From a virus: a stretch of 64,000 nucleotides of DNA. Below the pieces are notes generated by a model. It worked only from the letters and a program-made list of their open reading frames with translations, was not told where the DNA came from and searched no databases. Made by a program: the position numbers and the translations under genes. The stretch is taken from IMG/VR virus record IMGVR_UViG_3300025603_000009, positions 18,586 through 82,585 of that record. One strand, 5' to 3'. This document shows positions 54,918 through 63,908 of the stretch, one piece after another. Within the stretch, counting starts at the first letter, position 1, and each line of letters starts with the position of its first letter.

Positions 54918-55492
54918 TTATTTTATCTGAATATATTGATTTTTTAGTTCATCATAATTTAACTCAACGTCAATTTCTATTGTTACTTTGTATTAAAAAT
55001 GCTGATCAAATTACTCTTAATAAGTATGCTAAATTATATGGAATTAATGATGGGGTAACGCCTATTATTGGTGAAATAGAACTTGATGAACTTATAGATA
55101 GAAAATATTTGGTACAAATGAACGATAACGGATTCTTACAAGATTACGTTGTTGGTAGCGCATTTGTAAGTGCATTTGCTAATGAAGAAATAGCTAATGA
55201 GTTTTTAGATGAATATCCTCTTTATGTTGTAATAAATAAGAGAAGAACATCACTTTCTTTATGGGATTTAAATGAATTTCGTAAAGTGTATTTAGAACGT
55301 ATTAAGTATAGTCGCAAAGAGCATAATAAAATTATGCTTGATTTACAGTATGCAAAAGCGCACAATTTAATTAATTGCAAACTTGAAAAATTTGTTTGTA
55401 GTGAACAATGGAGAGTAATTCGTAAAGAACGTTTAAATGAAGATGCAATAACCACAATAACTCCAAGTAATGAAGCAACCTTTGAACTCTAA
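54914..55492 (+). CDS. Helicase-loader/replication initiator candidate
   Basis: This is a 192-residue protein placed between an SF2 helicase and the DnaB-like helicase with overlaps on both sides. The first 60 residues contain a helical LTQRQFLLLLCIKN...LNKYAKLYGI segment, compatible with a winged-helix or DnaD-like fold. Replication initiators or loaders often lie directly before DnaB. This is position-based inference only. Confidence 0.35.
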   Translation: MIILSEYIDFLVHHNLTQRQFLLLLCIKNADQITLNKYAKLYGINDGVTPIIGEIELDELIDRKYLVQMNDNGFLQDYVVGSAFVSAFANEEIANEFLDEYPLYVVINKRRTSLSLWDLNEFRKVYLERIKYSRKEHNKIMLDLQYAKAHNLINCKLEKFVCSEQWRVIRKERLNEDAITTITPSNEATFEL

Positions 55493-56522
55493 TAATGATA
55501 AAGTTTATTTAGCTTTAAAAACTAGTGAACAAGCTGTTAATGAAGCCTTAGAACAAATTGAAGCAGAACGTAGTGGTATACAACGTGGTTTGTTTTCTAG
55601 ATTTCCTTTACTAAATTTAGGTTTACTTAAATATTGGAGATTTGATACAGTTACCTTAATTGCTGCTATGTCAGGAGCTGGAAAATCTTATTTTTTGGGT
55701 ATGTTAAAACAAGATTTTACTAACCCGAGAATAAATGGTAGATTTGATAGTAAAGTTATTATTTTACACGCTTGTTATGAAATGTCTGCTTCTAATGAGA
55801 TAGTAAGGATTCTTGCTTCTGATGTAGAAGTTAGTTATGCGCACGTATTAACTGCTGAATATGACAAAGATACAAAAGGTTACAAAGGATTAAATGATGA
55901 AGAATATGTACGATTAAAAGATGAAGCTGAAAAGATGAAGAAGTTGCCAATATATTATATTGAAACTGCTGGAAGTCTTGAAGCTTTAGGTAATACTCTT
56001 GATTCTGTTATAGAAAAATTTCCAAAACATAAAGTTGTATTAATGATCGATCATACATTATTATCTAGAAAAACACGTGAAATGCGTGATGATTTAGCTC
56101 TTGTTGCTGCTACTGCACAATTTTGTATTGATAAGAAAAAAAAGTATAATAAGAATCTTATGATTATTATGCTTGGACAACTTAATGGAAATATTGAAAG
56201 AGATGAACGTATACAAACACCTGCTTTACATTTTCCAAAGAAAACTGATATTCATGCTCAAGCACAGTTGTATTGGGCTTGTGATAATGTTATGGTTTTA
56301 CATAGACCTGAGTTATTAGGTATTAGACTTTATAGTAGTAAAAAATACCACACTGCAAAACTAGTTCATTTGTATTTACTTAAATCTAGGTTTGGTAATA
56401 TTGGTAGTATTTATTTATATGAACAGTTACATAAAGGTGTATTTCAAAATATACCTAGTAATTTAATTAATGGTGAAAATCCACCACTTCAACAAAAATC
56501 GTTATTTGAACTAATGTCATAA
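55470..56522 (+). CDS. DnaB-like replicative helicase (RecA core)
   Basis: This is a 350-residue protein with Walker A MSGAGKS (67-73) and a Walker B hydrophobic strand VVLMID at about 189-194. A GQLNG segment near residue 250 fits the DnaB sensor region. It lacks the usual N-terminal primase-interaction domain of bacterial DnaB, so it is shorter. It unwinds DNA at the fork ahead of the polymerase. It overlaps the upstream gene by 23 bases. Confidence 0.75.
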   Translation: MKQPLNSNNDKVYLALKTSEQAVNEALEQIEAERSGIQRGLFSRFPLLNLGLLKYWRFDTVTLIAAMSGAGKSYFLGMLKQDFTNPRINGRFDSKVIILHACYEMSASNEIVRILASDVEVSYAHVLTAEYDKDTKGYKGLNDEEYVRLKDEAEKMKKLPIYYIETAGSLEALGNTLDSVIEKFPKHKVVLMIDHTLLSRKTREMRDDLALVAATAQFCIDKKKKYNKNLMIIMLGQLNGNIERDERIQTPALHFPKKTDIHAQAQLYWACDNVMVLHRPELLGIRLYSSKKYHTAKLVHLYLLKSRFGNIGSIYLYEQLHKGVFQNIPSNLINGENPPLQQKSLFELMS

Positions 56523-56539
56523 TTTTTTAATATTAATCA

Positions 56540-56569
56540 TTGTGATTGTGAATAATTGTTGTATCTTTA
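56540..56569 (+). promoter_or_regulatory. Host-type promoter upstream of the RecT-like gene
   Basis: TTG at 56540-56542, 19 nt, TATCTTTA at 56562-56569, one mismatch from TAnnTTTG. A leader of about 70 nt precedes the ATG at 56645. Confidence 0.5.
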
Positions 56570-56644
56570 CCCTATGGAATGATACGGCAAAGAAGCATCA
56601 AGTTTTCTTCTCATTCATAATCATATATCAAATAGTATAGCGGA

Positions 56645-57568
56645 ATGGATAACCCTAAGAATACTAAAACTTCTAAAGAGGTCGTTAAGAAAGAAACAGA
56701 AACAAATCCTGTTACTAATTTACTTTCTTTTCGATCTCTTGACGAAGCTATGGTGATGTGTGATAAATTAGCAAAGTCTAATTTTAATCCCCTAAAAAAA
56801 GCTGAAGATGTACTAGCTGCAATCCTTATGGGAAAGGAGCTTGGAATTGGTCAAATGATGGCATTAAACAATATTTATATAGTTGATGGTAAAGGTTCAA
56901 TTGGCTATCATGTTGCAAATGCACTTATACTTAAAGCTGGTATACATTACGAAATTGAAAAAGATTCTTTACCTGTTTATGAATACTATGATGTTTTAAA
57001 TAAAGGTGCAAAATACACTTTTGATGAACTTATAGAAATTAAAAATGTTACGGGTCAAGAATATCGTATAGTAGCTTTTGCAGGTTCTAAAGAACAACAA
57101 TCTACACAGCTTAATAAATATATCAAAGAAACACCTGATAAAATTCTTATCATCAAACATAAAACTGATGATTTAGAATGTATAATTAACTTTACTCGTA
57201 CATATAAAGACGGTAGAACACCTATGAAACTTAGACAAGTTTATAGATTGAGTGATTTACCTGTAACGTATATGGAAAAACGAGATAATTGGAAAGGTCA
57301 TACTCGTGTAATGCTTACTAATAGAACTACTCTTGTTGGTAGTAGACGTATTGGTGGAGATATACTGCATGGTATGTTAGAAACTACTGAATTATTAGAT
57401 TTTAAAGAAATACCGTATACAATTGATGATGAAGGTGCAGTTACTATTCAAGATAAAAATGGTAACCAAGTTCACAAAGTTGAAACAAGAATTGATATTG
57501 ACAAATCTGACGTTGATAGGGAAGTTATAGTTGATGAAACTGAAACAGAAACTACTACAAAAGATTAA
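56645..57568 (+). CDS. RecT/Erf-type single-strand annealing protein
   Basis: This is a 307-residue protein. The core at about residues 60-100 reads AILMGKELGIGQMMALNNIYIVDGKGSIGYHVANALI, which fits the RecT-type annealing proteins (ELGIxPMxALxxIYVIxGK). Basic and helical regions follow. These proteins anneal complementary strands during phage recombination and replication. It has its own promoter and is followed by a weak hairpin. The family match is by eye. Confidence 0.6.
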   Translation: MDNPKNTKTSKEVVKKETETNPVTNLLSFRSLDEAMVMCDKLAKSNFNPLKKAEDVLAAILMGKELGIGQMMALNNIYIVDGKGSIGYHVANALILKAGIHYEIEKDSLPVYEYYDVLNKGAKYTFDELIEIKNVTGQEYRIVAFAGSKEQQSTQLNKYIKETPDKILIIKHKTDDLECIINFTRTYKDGRTPMKLRQVYRLSDLPVTYMEKRDNWKGHTRVMLTNRTTLVGSRRIGGDILHGMLETTELLDFKEIPYTIDDEGAVTIQDKNGNQVHKVETRIDIDKSDVDREVIVDETETETTTKD

Positions 57569-57631
57569 CCCCCGCCTATTCTAGGCAATTATTTAATTAT
57601 TTTTTATTAATCATTTAACACTTTTATTATT

Positions 57632-58132
57632 ATGTTTAATCCTACTGGAACTCTAACCAATCAAAAGCCTGCTAAGGATAGCAAGCCTGTGATTACATTG
57701 ACACCAACTAAAGGAATCATCCGTGTGAATACTCACGTGGCAAAATTAATGAACGTTACTGCTGAACAGTATCTTGCTGTTGAAGGTGGTACTGATGCAG
57801 AAGGTAAAGTTGTGTTTGCTTTGTATCTTGGTCATAAGTCTGATGAAGAGCAAGGTTTGTCACAAGTTGGTTCTAAACTAGCTTTTCCTTCTAGTCGTAA
57901 CGCTGGAAATCTTCAAATGTCTTCTTCTAATGCTTGGATTTCTATGGGCGGTGTAGAGAAAGAAAAATCTTCTTTCGTCGTAAGTGACGAAACTGTTGAA
58001 TTTGAAGGTGTAGTTTATTTTCCACTTATTCCCCGTTCTAAAGAAGAAGATCTTGCAGAAGATCTTGATGATCTTGAACAAGGTGTAACTGAAGAAGGTG
58101 GTGCTGAAGTTGATTACGAAGAAGAAGATTAA
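57632..58132 (+). CDS. MF-x-P-x-GTL protein with acidic tail
   Basis: This is a 166-residue protein starting MFNPTGTLTNQK, like the 118-residue gene at 45801. The middle is beta-rich and the C-terminal 45 residues are highly acidic (EEDLAEDLDDLEQG...EVDYEEED). An acidic tail after a beta domain is reminiscent of single-strand DNA-binding proteins, but no clear OB fold can be read. It sits between the RecT-like and SSB-like genes. Confidence 0.5.
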   Translation: MFNPTGTLTNQKPAKDSKPVITLTPTKGIIRVNTHVAKLMNVTAEQYLAVEGGTDAEGKVVFALYLGHKSDEEQGLSQVGSKLAFPSSRNAGNLQMSSSNAWISMGGVEKEKSSFVVSDETVEFEGVVYFPLIPRSKEEDLAEDLDDLEQGVTEEGGAEVDYEEED

Positions 58133-58167
58133 GTTTTTTTAAGTATTGTTTATTATCCATTTTTATT

Positions 58168-58203
58168 AGAAGTGGTAGTGTTAAAACTACCACTTCTTTT
58201 TCT
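58168..58203 (+). terminator. Intrinsic terminator
   Basis: AGAAGTGGTAG/CTACCACTTCT forms an 11-bp perfect stem with an 8-nt loop and a following T tract. Confidence 0.75.
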
Positions 58204-58230
58204 CTAATTTTTTCTAATTGATATAAGATT

Positions 58231-58929
58231 ATGTTTGGTATTACTAAAGAAACCAAAGCTAATAATAGAATACAATGGATGCCAAATCCTGATTCTCCTA
58301 TTCAGCTTGGATACCTTAAAAAAGTAAGTATTGATGAAATAGAAGTTGATTCTGAAAAGAAGAAGGTTCTTAATTTTACTTTTGAAGATAAAGCAGGTGA
58401 AAGAGAACACGTTCATACTGAATGGGTTATTGATTACGATGATCAAAAACTTGAAAAGAAGTTAAAAGCGTGTCAACAACGTATTAAACATATGTATGTA
58501 TGTTATACAGGTGATGTTAATGCTGCTCTTGCAACTAAAATTAAGTATGCGGAAATTGATGATTCAGCTTCAAAAGAAATAATTGATAAAACGCACACTA
58601 CAAATTTTGTCAAGTTCTTTGAAGGTATTGTTAAGCATTTTAATGAAGATGGTGACAAAAAAGATGCTATTTTCACTGCTGATAGTAAATCAATCCCAGT
58701 ATGGGTGTTACTTACTATTAATACATATAATGATAAACCAGGATTGCCGTATTCCCCTAATTTTTTAGAGGTGTATCGTGCAAATAAACCTCCTGTTATG
58801 CAAGTTGATAAACGTTATCATACACTTGTTCAAGAAGGTAAATCGAGTAAAAGTGGTGGCGGTAATGTTGCTACTGATAATAACATTGGAAGCGGTGGCG
58901 CACCAATGATTCCTGATTTACCTATGTAA
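58231..58929 (+). CDS. Single-stranded DNA-binding protein candidate
   Basis: This is a 232-residue protein. A soluble, charged N-terminal core is followed by a Gly/Ser-rich flexible linker and a short hydrophobic-acidic end (MIPDLPM), a layout known from SSB proteins that recruit partners by their C-terminal tip. The gene is between terminators, so it is a separate transcription unit next to the primase. It is in the replication module. The function is inferred from architecture and context. Confidence 0.4.
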   Translation: MFGITKETKANNRIQWMPNPDSPIQLGYLKKVSIDEIEVDSEKKKVLNFTFEDKAGEREHVHTEWVIDYDDQKLEKKLKACQQRIKHMYVCYTGDVNAALATKIKYAEIDDSASKEIIDKTHTTNFVKFFEGIVKHFNEDGDKKDAIFTADSKSIPVWVLLTINTYNDKPGLPYSPNFLEVYRANKPPVMQVDKRYHTLVQEGKSSKSGGGNVATDNNIGSGGAPMIPDLPM

Positions 58930-58949
58930 ATTAATATGTCAAATATATA

Positions 58950-58979
58950 AAAGGGTACAGAAATGTACCCTTTTTTTTA
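58950..58979 (+). terminator. Intrinsic terminator with GNRA loop
   Basis: GGGTACA/TGTACCC around a GAAA loop, followed by eight Ts. Confidence 0.85.
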
Positions 58980-58993
58980 CTCTTTTATTAACT

Positions 58994-60115
58994 ATGAGTT
59001 TTGAAATACTACCCGATTTAACAAAAGAGTATGTACTAAAATTTGTATCACAAGAAGATATATTTGAACACTTTTCTGGTATTCCTGTAACTGTAGGAGA
59101 ACGCATATGTTCTCCGTTTAGAGATGATCCTAATCCTACGTGTGAGTTTTATTATAATAGTCATGGTAAAATAAAATTTAGAGATTTTAATGGTGATTTT
59201 TGGGGTGATTGTTTTGATGCAGTTGTTAGAATGACACCTACTATAACAGACTTAAAAGGTAGAAACTTTAAACTTGTTTTAGAAGAAATTGCAAAAGCTT
59301 TTTCTTTACATAAATTTAAGTACAATTCTAATGTTATTCCAAGAACGTTTATAAATAAACGTAATCTTGACACTACGATTAAAGATGTAAATCAGATTCA
59401 AATAAAAATTCGTCATTGGGATGAATCTGATATGAAGTATTGGAGAAAAATTGGTAAAAATATTACTCCTGAAATACTTAAATACTTTAATATTTATCCT
59501 GTACAAACAGTATGGGTAAATGGTTTATTAAAGTATGGTTATAAACGTAACGATCCTGCGTACAGTTATTATACTGGTGAATATCCCGATGGTAATCCTA
59601 AATGGCGTGTTTATTTTCCTAAAAGGGATTTTACTAGATTTTATACTAATAATACTTCAGTGCAAGGACTTAAACAAGTTTTTCCTGCTAAGTTTGGATT
59701 AGTTACAAAATCACTTAAAGATATTGTCTGTGCTTTTTCTTTTGGTATTACTGCTATTGCACCTGCGGGAGAATCTATACCACTTTCTAAAAATAGTATT
59801 TTTACGCTTAAAAGTAATGCACATTATACAGCATCATTATATGATTATGATAATGCTGGAATCCGTGGTGCAATAAATTTAAAAAAACAACACGGAATAA
59901 TTCCTATACTTTTTACTGATTCTATACATAATAGAAATAAAGGATATAAAGGTTGTAAAGACCTTTCTGATTATTGTGTTAAATATGGTGTAAACTATAC
60001 AGAAACAATGATTAAAGAATATATAGAATCTTACGATGAAATAATTAATTTATATGACAGCTATGAACGAGAACTCTTTAGACCAAGTAACCACTATTAC
60101 TTCAATAGGCAATAA
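58994..60115 (+). CDS. DnaG-type primase (Toprim)
   Basis: This is a 373-residue protein. The first 75 residues have a CHC2-like region with SPFRDDPNPTCEFYY and KFRDF. The Toprim core has YDYDNAG (DxD near residue 283) and KDLSDYC near 340, the acidic residues that bind metal. It primes lagging-strand synthesis with DnaB. Shorter than bacterial DnaG, like other phage primases. It overlaps the next gene by 62 bases. Confidence 0.8.
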   Translation: MSFEILPDLTKEYVLKFVSQEDIFEHFSGIPVTVGERICSPFRDDPNPTCEFYYNSHGKIKFRDFNGDFWGDCFDAVVRMTPTITDLKGRNFKLVLEEIAKAFSLHKFKYNSNVIPRTFINKRNLDTTIKDVNQIQIKIRHWDESDMKYWRKIGKNITPEILKYFNIYPVQTVWVNGLLKYGYKRNDPAYSYYTGEYPDGNPKWRVYFPKRDFTRFYTNNTSVQGLKQVFPAKFGLVTKSLKDIVCAFSFGITAIAPAGESIPLSKNSIFTLKSNAHYTASLYDYDNAGIRGAINLKKQHGIIPILFTDSIHNRNKGYKGCKDLSDYCVKYGVNYTETMIKEYIESYDEIINLYDSYERELFRPSNHYYFNRQ

Positions 60116-60611
60116 ACTTTTACCTATATACGGTGAAAAACAACCTAAAACATACGGTTATTATTTTACACCATTAACAGAAGATGAGTATAAAAAAATC
60201 ATAAAAAATATAAATAAATATCTTAAATTACAAGGAGATGTTTATGTTGTTAACATTAAATATGATAACAAAGTTAATTGTATTAATATTAATGATATTC
60301 AACTTATCGGATTAATAAACAATGTTCGAGAATCTGACATTAAAAAATACTTTGGTGTAAGTTATGAAGATGCACAAAATGGTGTATTACGTAATAGTGG
60401 AATAACAAAACGTGAATACTATCAAAATTTTGCTAATGAACGAGCTGCTAATGGAGAAAATCCAAAAATGCAAGAAGTTGCTGAAAAAGATAATGTTTTA
60501 ATGCAATCTATATATTATCCTAACAATGTTAAATTATTGAAAGAATTTTGTATAGATAATTATAATAAAGTACCGTCACATGGTATAATTTATCGTAAAC
60601 ACCATGATTAA
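60054..60611 (+). CDS. Unrecognised replication-module protein
   Basis: This is a 185-residue protein with two possible starts (ATG 60054 or 60063), both inside the primase gene. It is mixed alpha/beta with many Asn/Lys. It is coupled by overlap to both neighbours and therefore probably part of the replication operon. No motif recognised. Confidence 0.5.
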   Translation: MTAMNENSLDQVTTITSIGNKLLPIYGEKQPKTYGYYFTPLTEDEYKKIIKNINKYLKLQGDVYVVNIKYDNKVNCININDIQLIGLINNVRESDIKKYFGVSYEDAQNGVLRNSGITKREYYQNFANERAANGENPKMQEVAEKDNVLMQSIYYPNNVKLLKEFCIDNYNKVPSHGIIYRKHHD

Positions 60612-61467
60612 AATAATTATACCTAACTACATCAGGCAAGTAAAACTTAGTGAAAAACAACGTGCTATTTATTATAAATATGATAAAGATACACATACGG
60701 TTTCTTGCTCTAAAAAAATACTTTTAAAGTATTTAAAATCATCAACTTTAAATCTTATTGACAATCGAAAACGTATTAATTTTGAATATTTTAATACAGG
60801 TTTAAGTATTGATAAAGTTGGTAAACATGATGTAGTGTTTGATATGGATGATAAACCTATTATTGCAAATACTACTAAAGTAGGTAAACCTCGATATGAA
60901 ATTATTAGTGGTCAATCAATCTATTCATCTAATACACAGCAGTTTCAACGATTAAAGGTTATGGAAGCTATAAAGTATAGTTTCCTACCTTATATCAAAG
61001 ATATAGCCGCGTTTGATGCTGAATTGTACCCTATTAGAGTCAAATTATATATTTATGACACTGTTAAAAATATGTTTGATAAAACTAAAGACCCTGATAA
61101 ACCTGGTATTAGATGGGATTTAAATAATCGTGCATATCCTTATTCAAAGGCAATATTAGATATACTGACTACAGGAATGATAGGTAGTGATTGTGTTATA
61201 CCTAATCCGCCTTTGATAGATGATGATAGACTTCATGTTACAGAAGATGGCGGTGCTATTTTTTGTCCTATTGATAATACTGAAGACAGAAAACTTGTAT
61301 TTATATTATTTAAAGATACATATAAAAGTTTAATTGCTGCTACTGAAAGTATTGAAAAAGAACGAGAAATTTTAATTCGTAATAACAAACATTATCGTTA
61401 TTTAATTAATGATATAAAAATTCATTTAAACATTGTAGATTATGACAACGACAGCGCACCATTCTAA
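60604..61467 (+). CDS. RusA-like Holliday junction resolvase candidate
   Basis: This is a 287-residue protein. Residues about 174-210 read GIRWDLNNRAYPYSKAILDIL...IDDDRLHV, close to the RusA pattern of DxxN, K, DxL and DD residues that form the metal-binding site. The preceding strand PIRVKLYIY is also RusA-like. RusA enzymes cut four-way DNA junctions made during recombination. The protein is longer than E. coli RusA (120 residues), so extra domains are present. This is a motif-level call. Confidence 0.45.
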   Translation: MIKIIIPNYIRQVKLSEKQRAIYYKYDKDTHTVSCSKKILLKYLKSSTLNLIDNRKRINFEYFNTGLSIDKVGKHDVVFDMDDKPIIANTTKVGKPRYEIISGQSIYSSNTQQFQRLKVMEAIKYSFLPYIKDIAAFDAELYPIRVKLYIYDTVKNMFDKTKDPDKPGIRWDLNNRAYPYSKAILDILTTGMIGSDCVIPNPPLIDDDRLHVTEDGGAIFCPIDNTEDRKLVFILFKDTYKSLIAATESIEKEREILIRNNKHYRYLINDIKIHLNIVDYDNDSAPF

Positions 61468-62569
61468 TATTGATCTTGAGTATCAAAAACTTATTAAACA
61501 TATACTTGATAATGGCGAAAATGTTGAACCTGCTCGTATTGGATTAGCCGGAACTAGAAAAATATTTGGGTATCAATATAAAGTAGATTTATTAGATAAT
61601 AATAATAATTTTATTTTACCTATGATTACTGTTAACGCTTTAAAATTTGCAGATTTAACTACTGAACTTGATTGGTTTATTAGTGGAGATACTAACATAA
61701 AGTTTTTAGTAGATAGAGGTTGTAATTTTTGGACTGATGATGCTTATGCTTATTATTGTAACAAATTTAAAAAGAACGATAAAACTCCTAAAGATTTTAA
61801 TGTTTGGAAAGCAAGTATTGGATTAAAAACTGACATAATAGAAGATGTTAATAAAATCACTCACACTTATGGCGATTGTGGTTCACAATATGGTAAAATT
61901 TGGCGTGGTATAAAAAGTGGTGATATTGACCAACTTTATACTTTAATAGATAATATTAATAAGAATCCTACAAGTCGAAGACATTTACTTGTTTCTGATT
62001 TACCTAATGAACGTGAAAATCTTGCTTTATATTGGTGTCATTCATTATTTCAAGTAAATTGTACAGAAATTGATCCTGTAACTAGGTTAAAATTGTGGTC
62101 TAAAAAAATGAAACATAGTGAAACTTTTGCTGATTCTTATTTAAGTAACCATAGTATTGAACAAGTGTCTGCATATTGTGAATTATTAGGCGCACCTAAA
62201 TATTATATTGATGGTCATTTATATCAACGTAGTGCTGATGTAATGCTTGGTGTTCCATATAATACTGCTAGTTATAGTTTACTTTTAAATTTTATAGCTA
62301 ACATTACTAATATGATTCCTCGTCGTTTTATACACAGTTTTGGTGATGTACATATTTATAATGATCATATATTAAAAGCTAAAATAATACTTGACAGAAA
62401 ACCCAAAATCCTGCCAAAATTAATAATAAAAAAAGATTTAAAAAATTACGATATTAAAGACAGTCTTACTTTAATTAAACAAGAAGGTTTAGTTAGTATA
62501 TTTAAACTTATTAATTATAATCCCGAATTAAGAATAAATTTTAAACTTCATACACAAGCAAAAAAATGA
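61442..62569 (+). CDS. thyA: Thymidylate synthase (ThyA type)
   Basis: This is a 375-residue protein with catalytic Cys199 (ALYWCHSLFQ), a double Arg at 179-180, and RSADVMLGVPYNTASY (263-278) with Asn274, the dUMP-selecting residue, rather than the Asp of dCMP hydroxymethylases. GDVHIYNDH is at 301-309. It methylates dUMP to dTMP using methylene-tetrahydrofolate. About 40 extra residues (210-257) lie between the active-site strand and the RSxDV motif. It overlaps the RusA-like gene. Confidence 0.9.
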   Translation: MTTTAHHSNIDLEYQKLIKHILDNGENVEPARIGLAGTRKIFGYQYKVDLLDNNNNFILPMITVNALKFADLTTELDWFISGDTNIKFLVDRGCNFWTDDAYAYYCNKFKKNDKTPKDFNVWKASIGLKTDIIEDVNKITHTYGDCGSQYGKIWRGIKSGDIDQLYTLIDNINKNPTSRRHLLVSDLPNERENLALYWCHSLFQVNCTEIDPVTRLKLWSKKMKHSETFADSYLSNHSIEQVSAYCELLGAPKYYIDGHLYQRSADVMLGVPYNTASYSLLLNFIANITNMIPRRFIHSFGDVHIYNDHILKAKIILDRKPKILPKLIIKKDLKNYDIKDSLTLIKQEGLVSIFKLINYNPELRINFKLHTQAKK

Positions 62570-63822
62570 GTCAAATTATATACAAATCTGGTACTATTTA
62601 CGCTGTAAATAAAGCTGGAAAACCTAAAATGTATTTTAGTGAAGCTACTTTAAATGACGATTTTAGTGTAACTATGGTACGTTATAGTGGTCAAGTAGGT
62701 GGAAAAATGCGTACACAAACTTCTACTATTAGTAAAGGAAAAAACATTGGAAAAGCTAATGAAACATCTGCGACACAACAAGCTGTTCTTGAATTAAAAT
62801 CGCACAATGCTAAAAAATATATAGAAGGATATAAAACAGCTTCTTATTATATTACCAGTTATAATCTTAAACATCCGAAACAAAATTTAGTAGATTCAGT
62901 ATATGATACAAATATACCTGATAAACTTGTTGGTGAGATTATTGTGGAACTTGGAGTAATTATGAATACTGATCACAATAATAGGTTAAAACCTATGCTT
63001 GCAGAAAAATATAAAGGTAGTAAAAAAGATAAATTTCAATTTCCTGCTTTTGCTCAACCTAAATACAATGGTATGCGTTGTATAGCAAGTGTTAGAGGTG
63101 GTAAAGTTGAACTTAGAAGTAGAGAAGGTGAGTCTATTAATTTACCACATATTCAAGAACAGCTTAGATTGTGTGTTACATTTATACACATGGCTAAGAT
63201 GTATAATCTTGAGTTAGATGGTGAACTATATGTACATGGTATGCCATTACAAGATATTATACATAATGTTAGAACAACTAATTTACAAACTGTAGAAGTA
63301 AAGTATATGGTATATGATATACTATCAGATGCTAAATTTCTTTCTAGAATAAATTGGTTAACAAATGCTTTTCATGCGCAAGATTTAGCTAATAACAATT
63401 TTAATATAGTAGTTTCTGAAACTGTTAATATTAAAGATGAAAAAGAGGCTTTAGAGTATTTTAGATTGTGTCGTCAAGAAGATTATGAAGGGGCTATGCT
63501 TAGAAATAGAAACAGTTTATATGAATTTGGTTTTAGAAGTAATGATCTTTTAAAACTTAAAGAAACTCTTTCTGCTGAATTTCCAATTGTGGGTGCAAGT
63601 TTAAAACATGGTTCAGATGATTCTGATTTTGTTTGGGAGTGTAAAACAAGTAGAGGTCTAGTGTTTCAGGTTAAACCTCATGGCACTGTTGAACAACGTG
63701 AAGAATATTATTCTAAACGTAATACATATATTGGTAAATTGTTACAACTAAGTTTTTACGAATATACTAAAGACAAAATACCTTTTCATATAACAGAAGT
63801 TACTGTAAGAGATTACGAATAA
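62566..63822 (+). CDS. ATP-dependent DNA ligase with WGR-like N-terminus
   Basis: This is a 418-residue protein. Motif I KYNGMR has nucleophile Lys166, motif III ELDGE is at 216-220, motif IV EGAMLR at 308-313, and motif V LLKLK at 328-332. Residues 1-90 (YSGQVGGKMRTQTS...GKNIGKANETSATQQA) read as a WGR-like domain, a nucleic-acid-binding module usually found with PARPs and some ligases. It seals nicks after replication. ATGA overlap with thyA. Confidence 0.85.
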   Translation: MSQIIYKSGTIYAVNKAGKPKMYFSEATLNDDFSVTMVRYSGQVGGKMRTQTSTISKGKNIGKANETSATQQAVLELKSHNAKKYIEGYKTASYYITSYNLKHPKQNLVDSVYDTNIPDKLVGEIIVELGVIMNTDHNNRLKPMLAEKYKGSKKDKFQFPAFAQPKYNGMRCIASVRGGKVELRSREGESINLPHIQEQLRLCVTFIHMAKMYNLELDGELYVHGMPLQDIIHNVRTTNLQTVEVKYMVYDILSDAKFLSRINWLTNAFHAQDLANNNFNIVVSETVNIKDEKEALEYFRLCRQEDYEGAMLRNRNSLYEFGFRSNDLLKLKETLSAEFPIVGASLKHGSDDSDFVWECKTSRGLVFQVKPHGTVEQREEYYSKRNTYIGKLLQLSFYEYTKDKIPFHITEVTVRDYE

Positions 63823-63827
63823 TCATT

Positions 63828-63870
63828 AAAATGTATCTATTTTATATTGTGTAAAATAGGTACATTTTTT
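63828..63870 (+). terminator. Long intrinsic terminator after the ligase gene
   Basis: A 16-bp stem AAATGTATCTATTTTA/TAAAATAGGTACATTT (one G-U pair) with a 7-nt loop is followed by a T tract. It ends the replication operon. Confidence 0.8.
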
Positions 63871-63908
63871 AATACTTATTAAGGCACACCCAACAAACAA
63901 CTAAGAAA

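Noticed and set aside
57574-57586. GCCTA/TAGGC hairpin after the RecT-like gene
   Set aside because: The stem is only 5 bp and the downstream T tract is interrupted, so it is too weak to list as a terminator.
61442-62569. dCMP hydroxymethylase instead of thymidylate synthase
   Set aside because: The residue after PY in the GVPYNTASY motif is Asn, as in dUMP-specific ThyA, not Asp.
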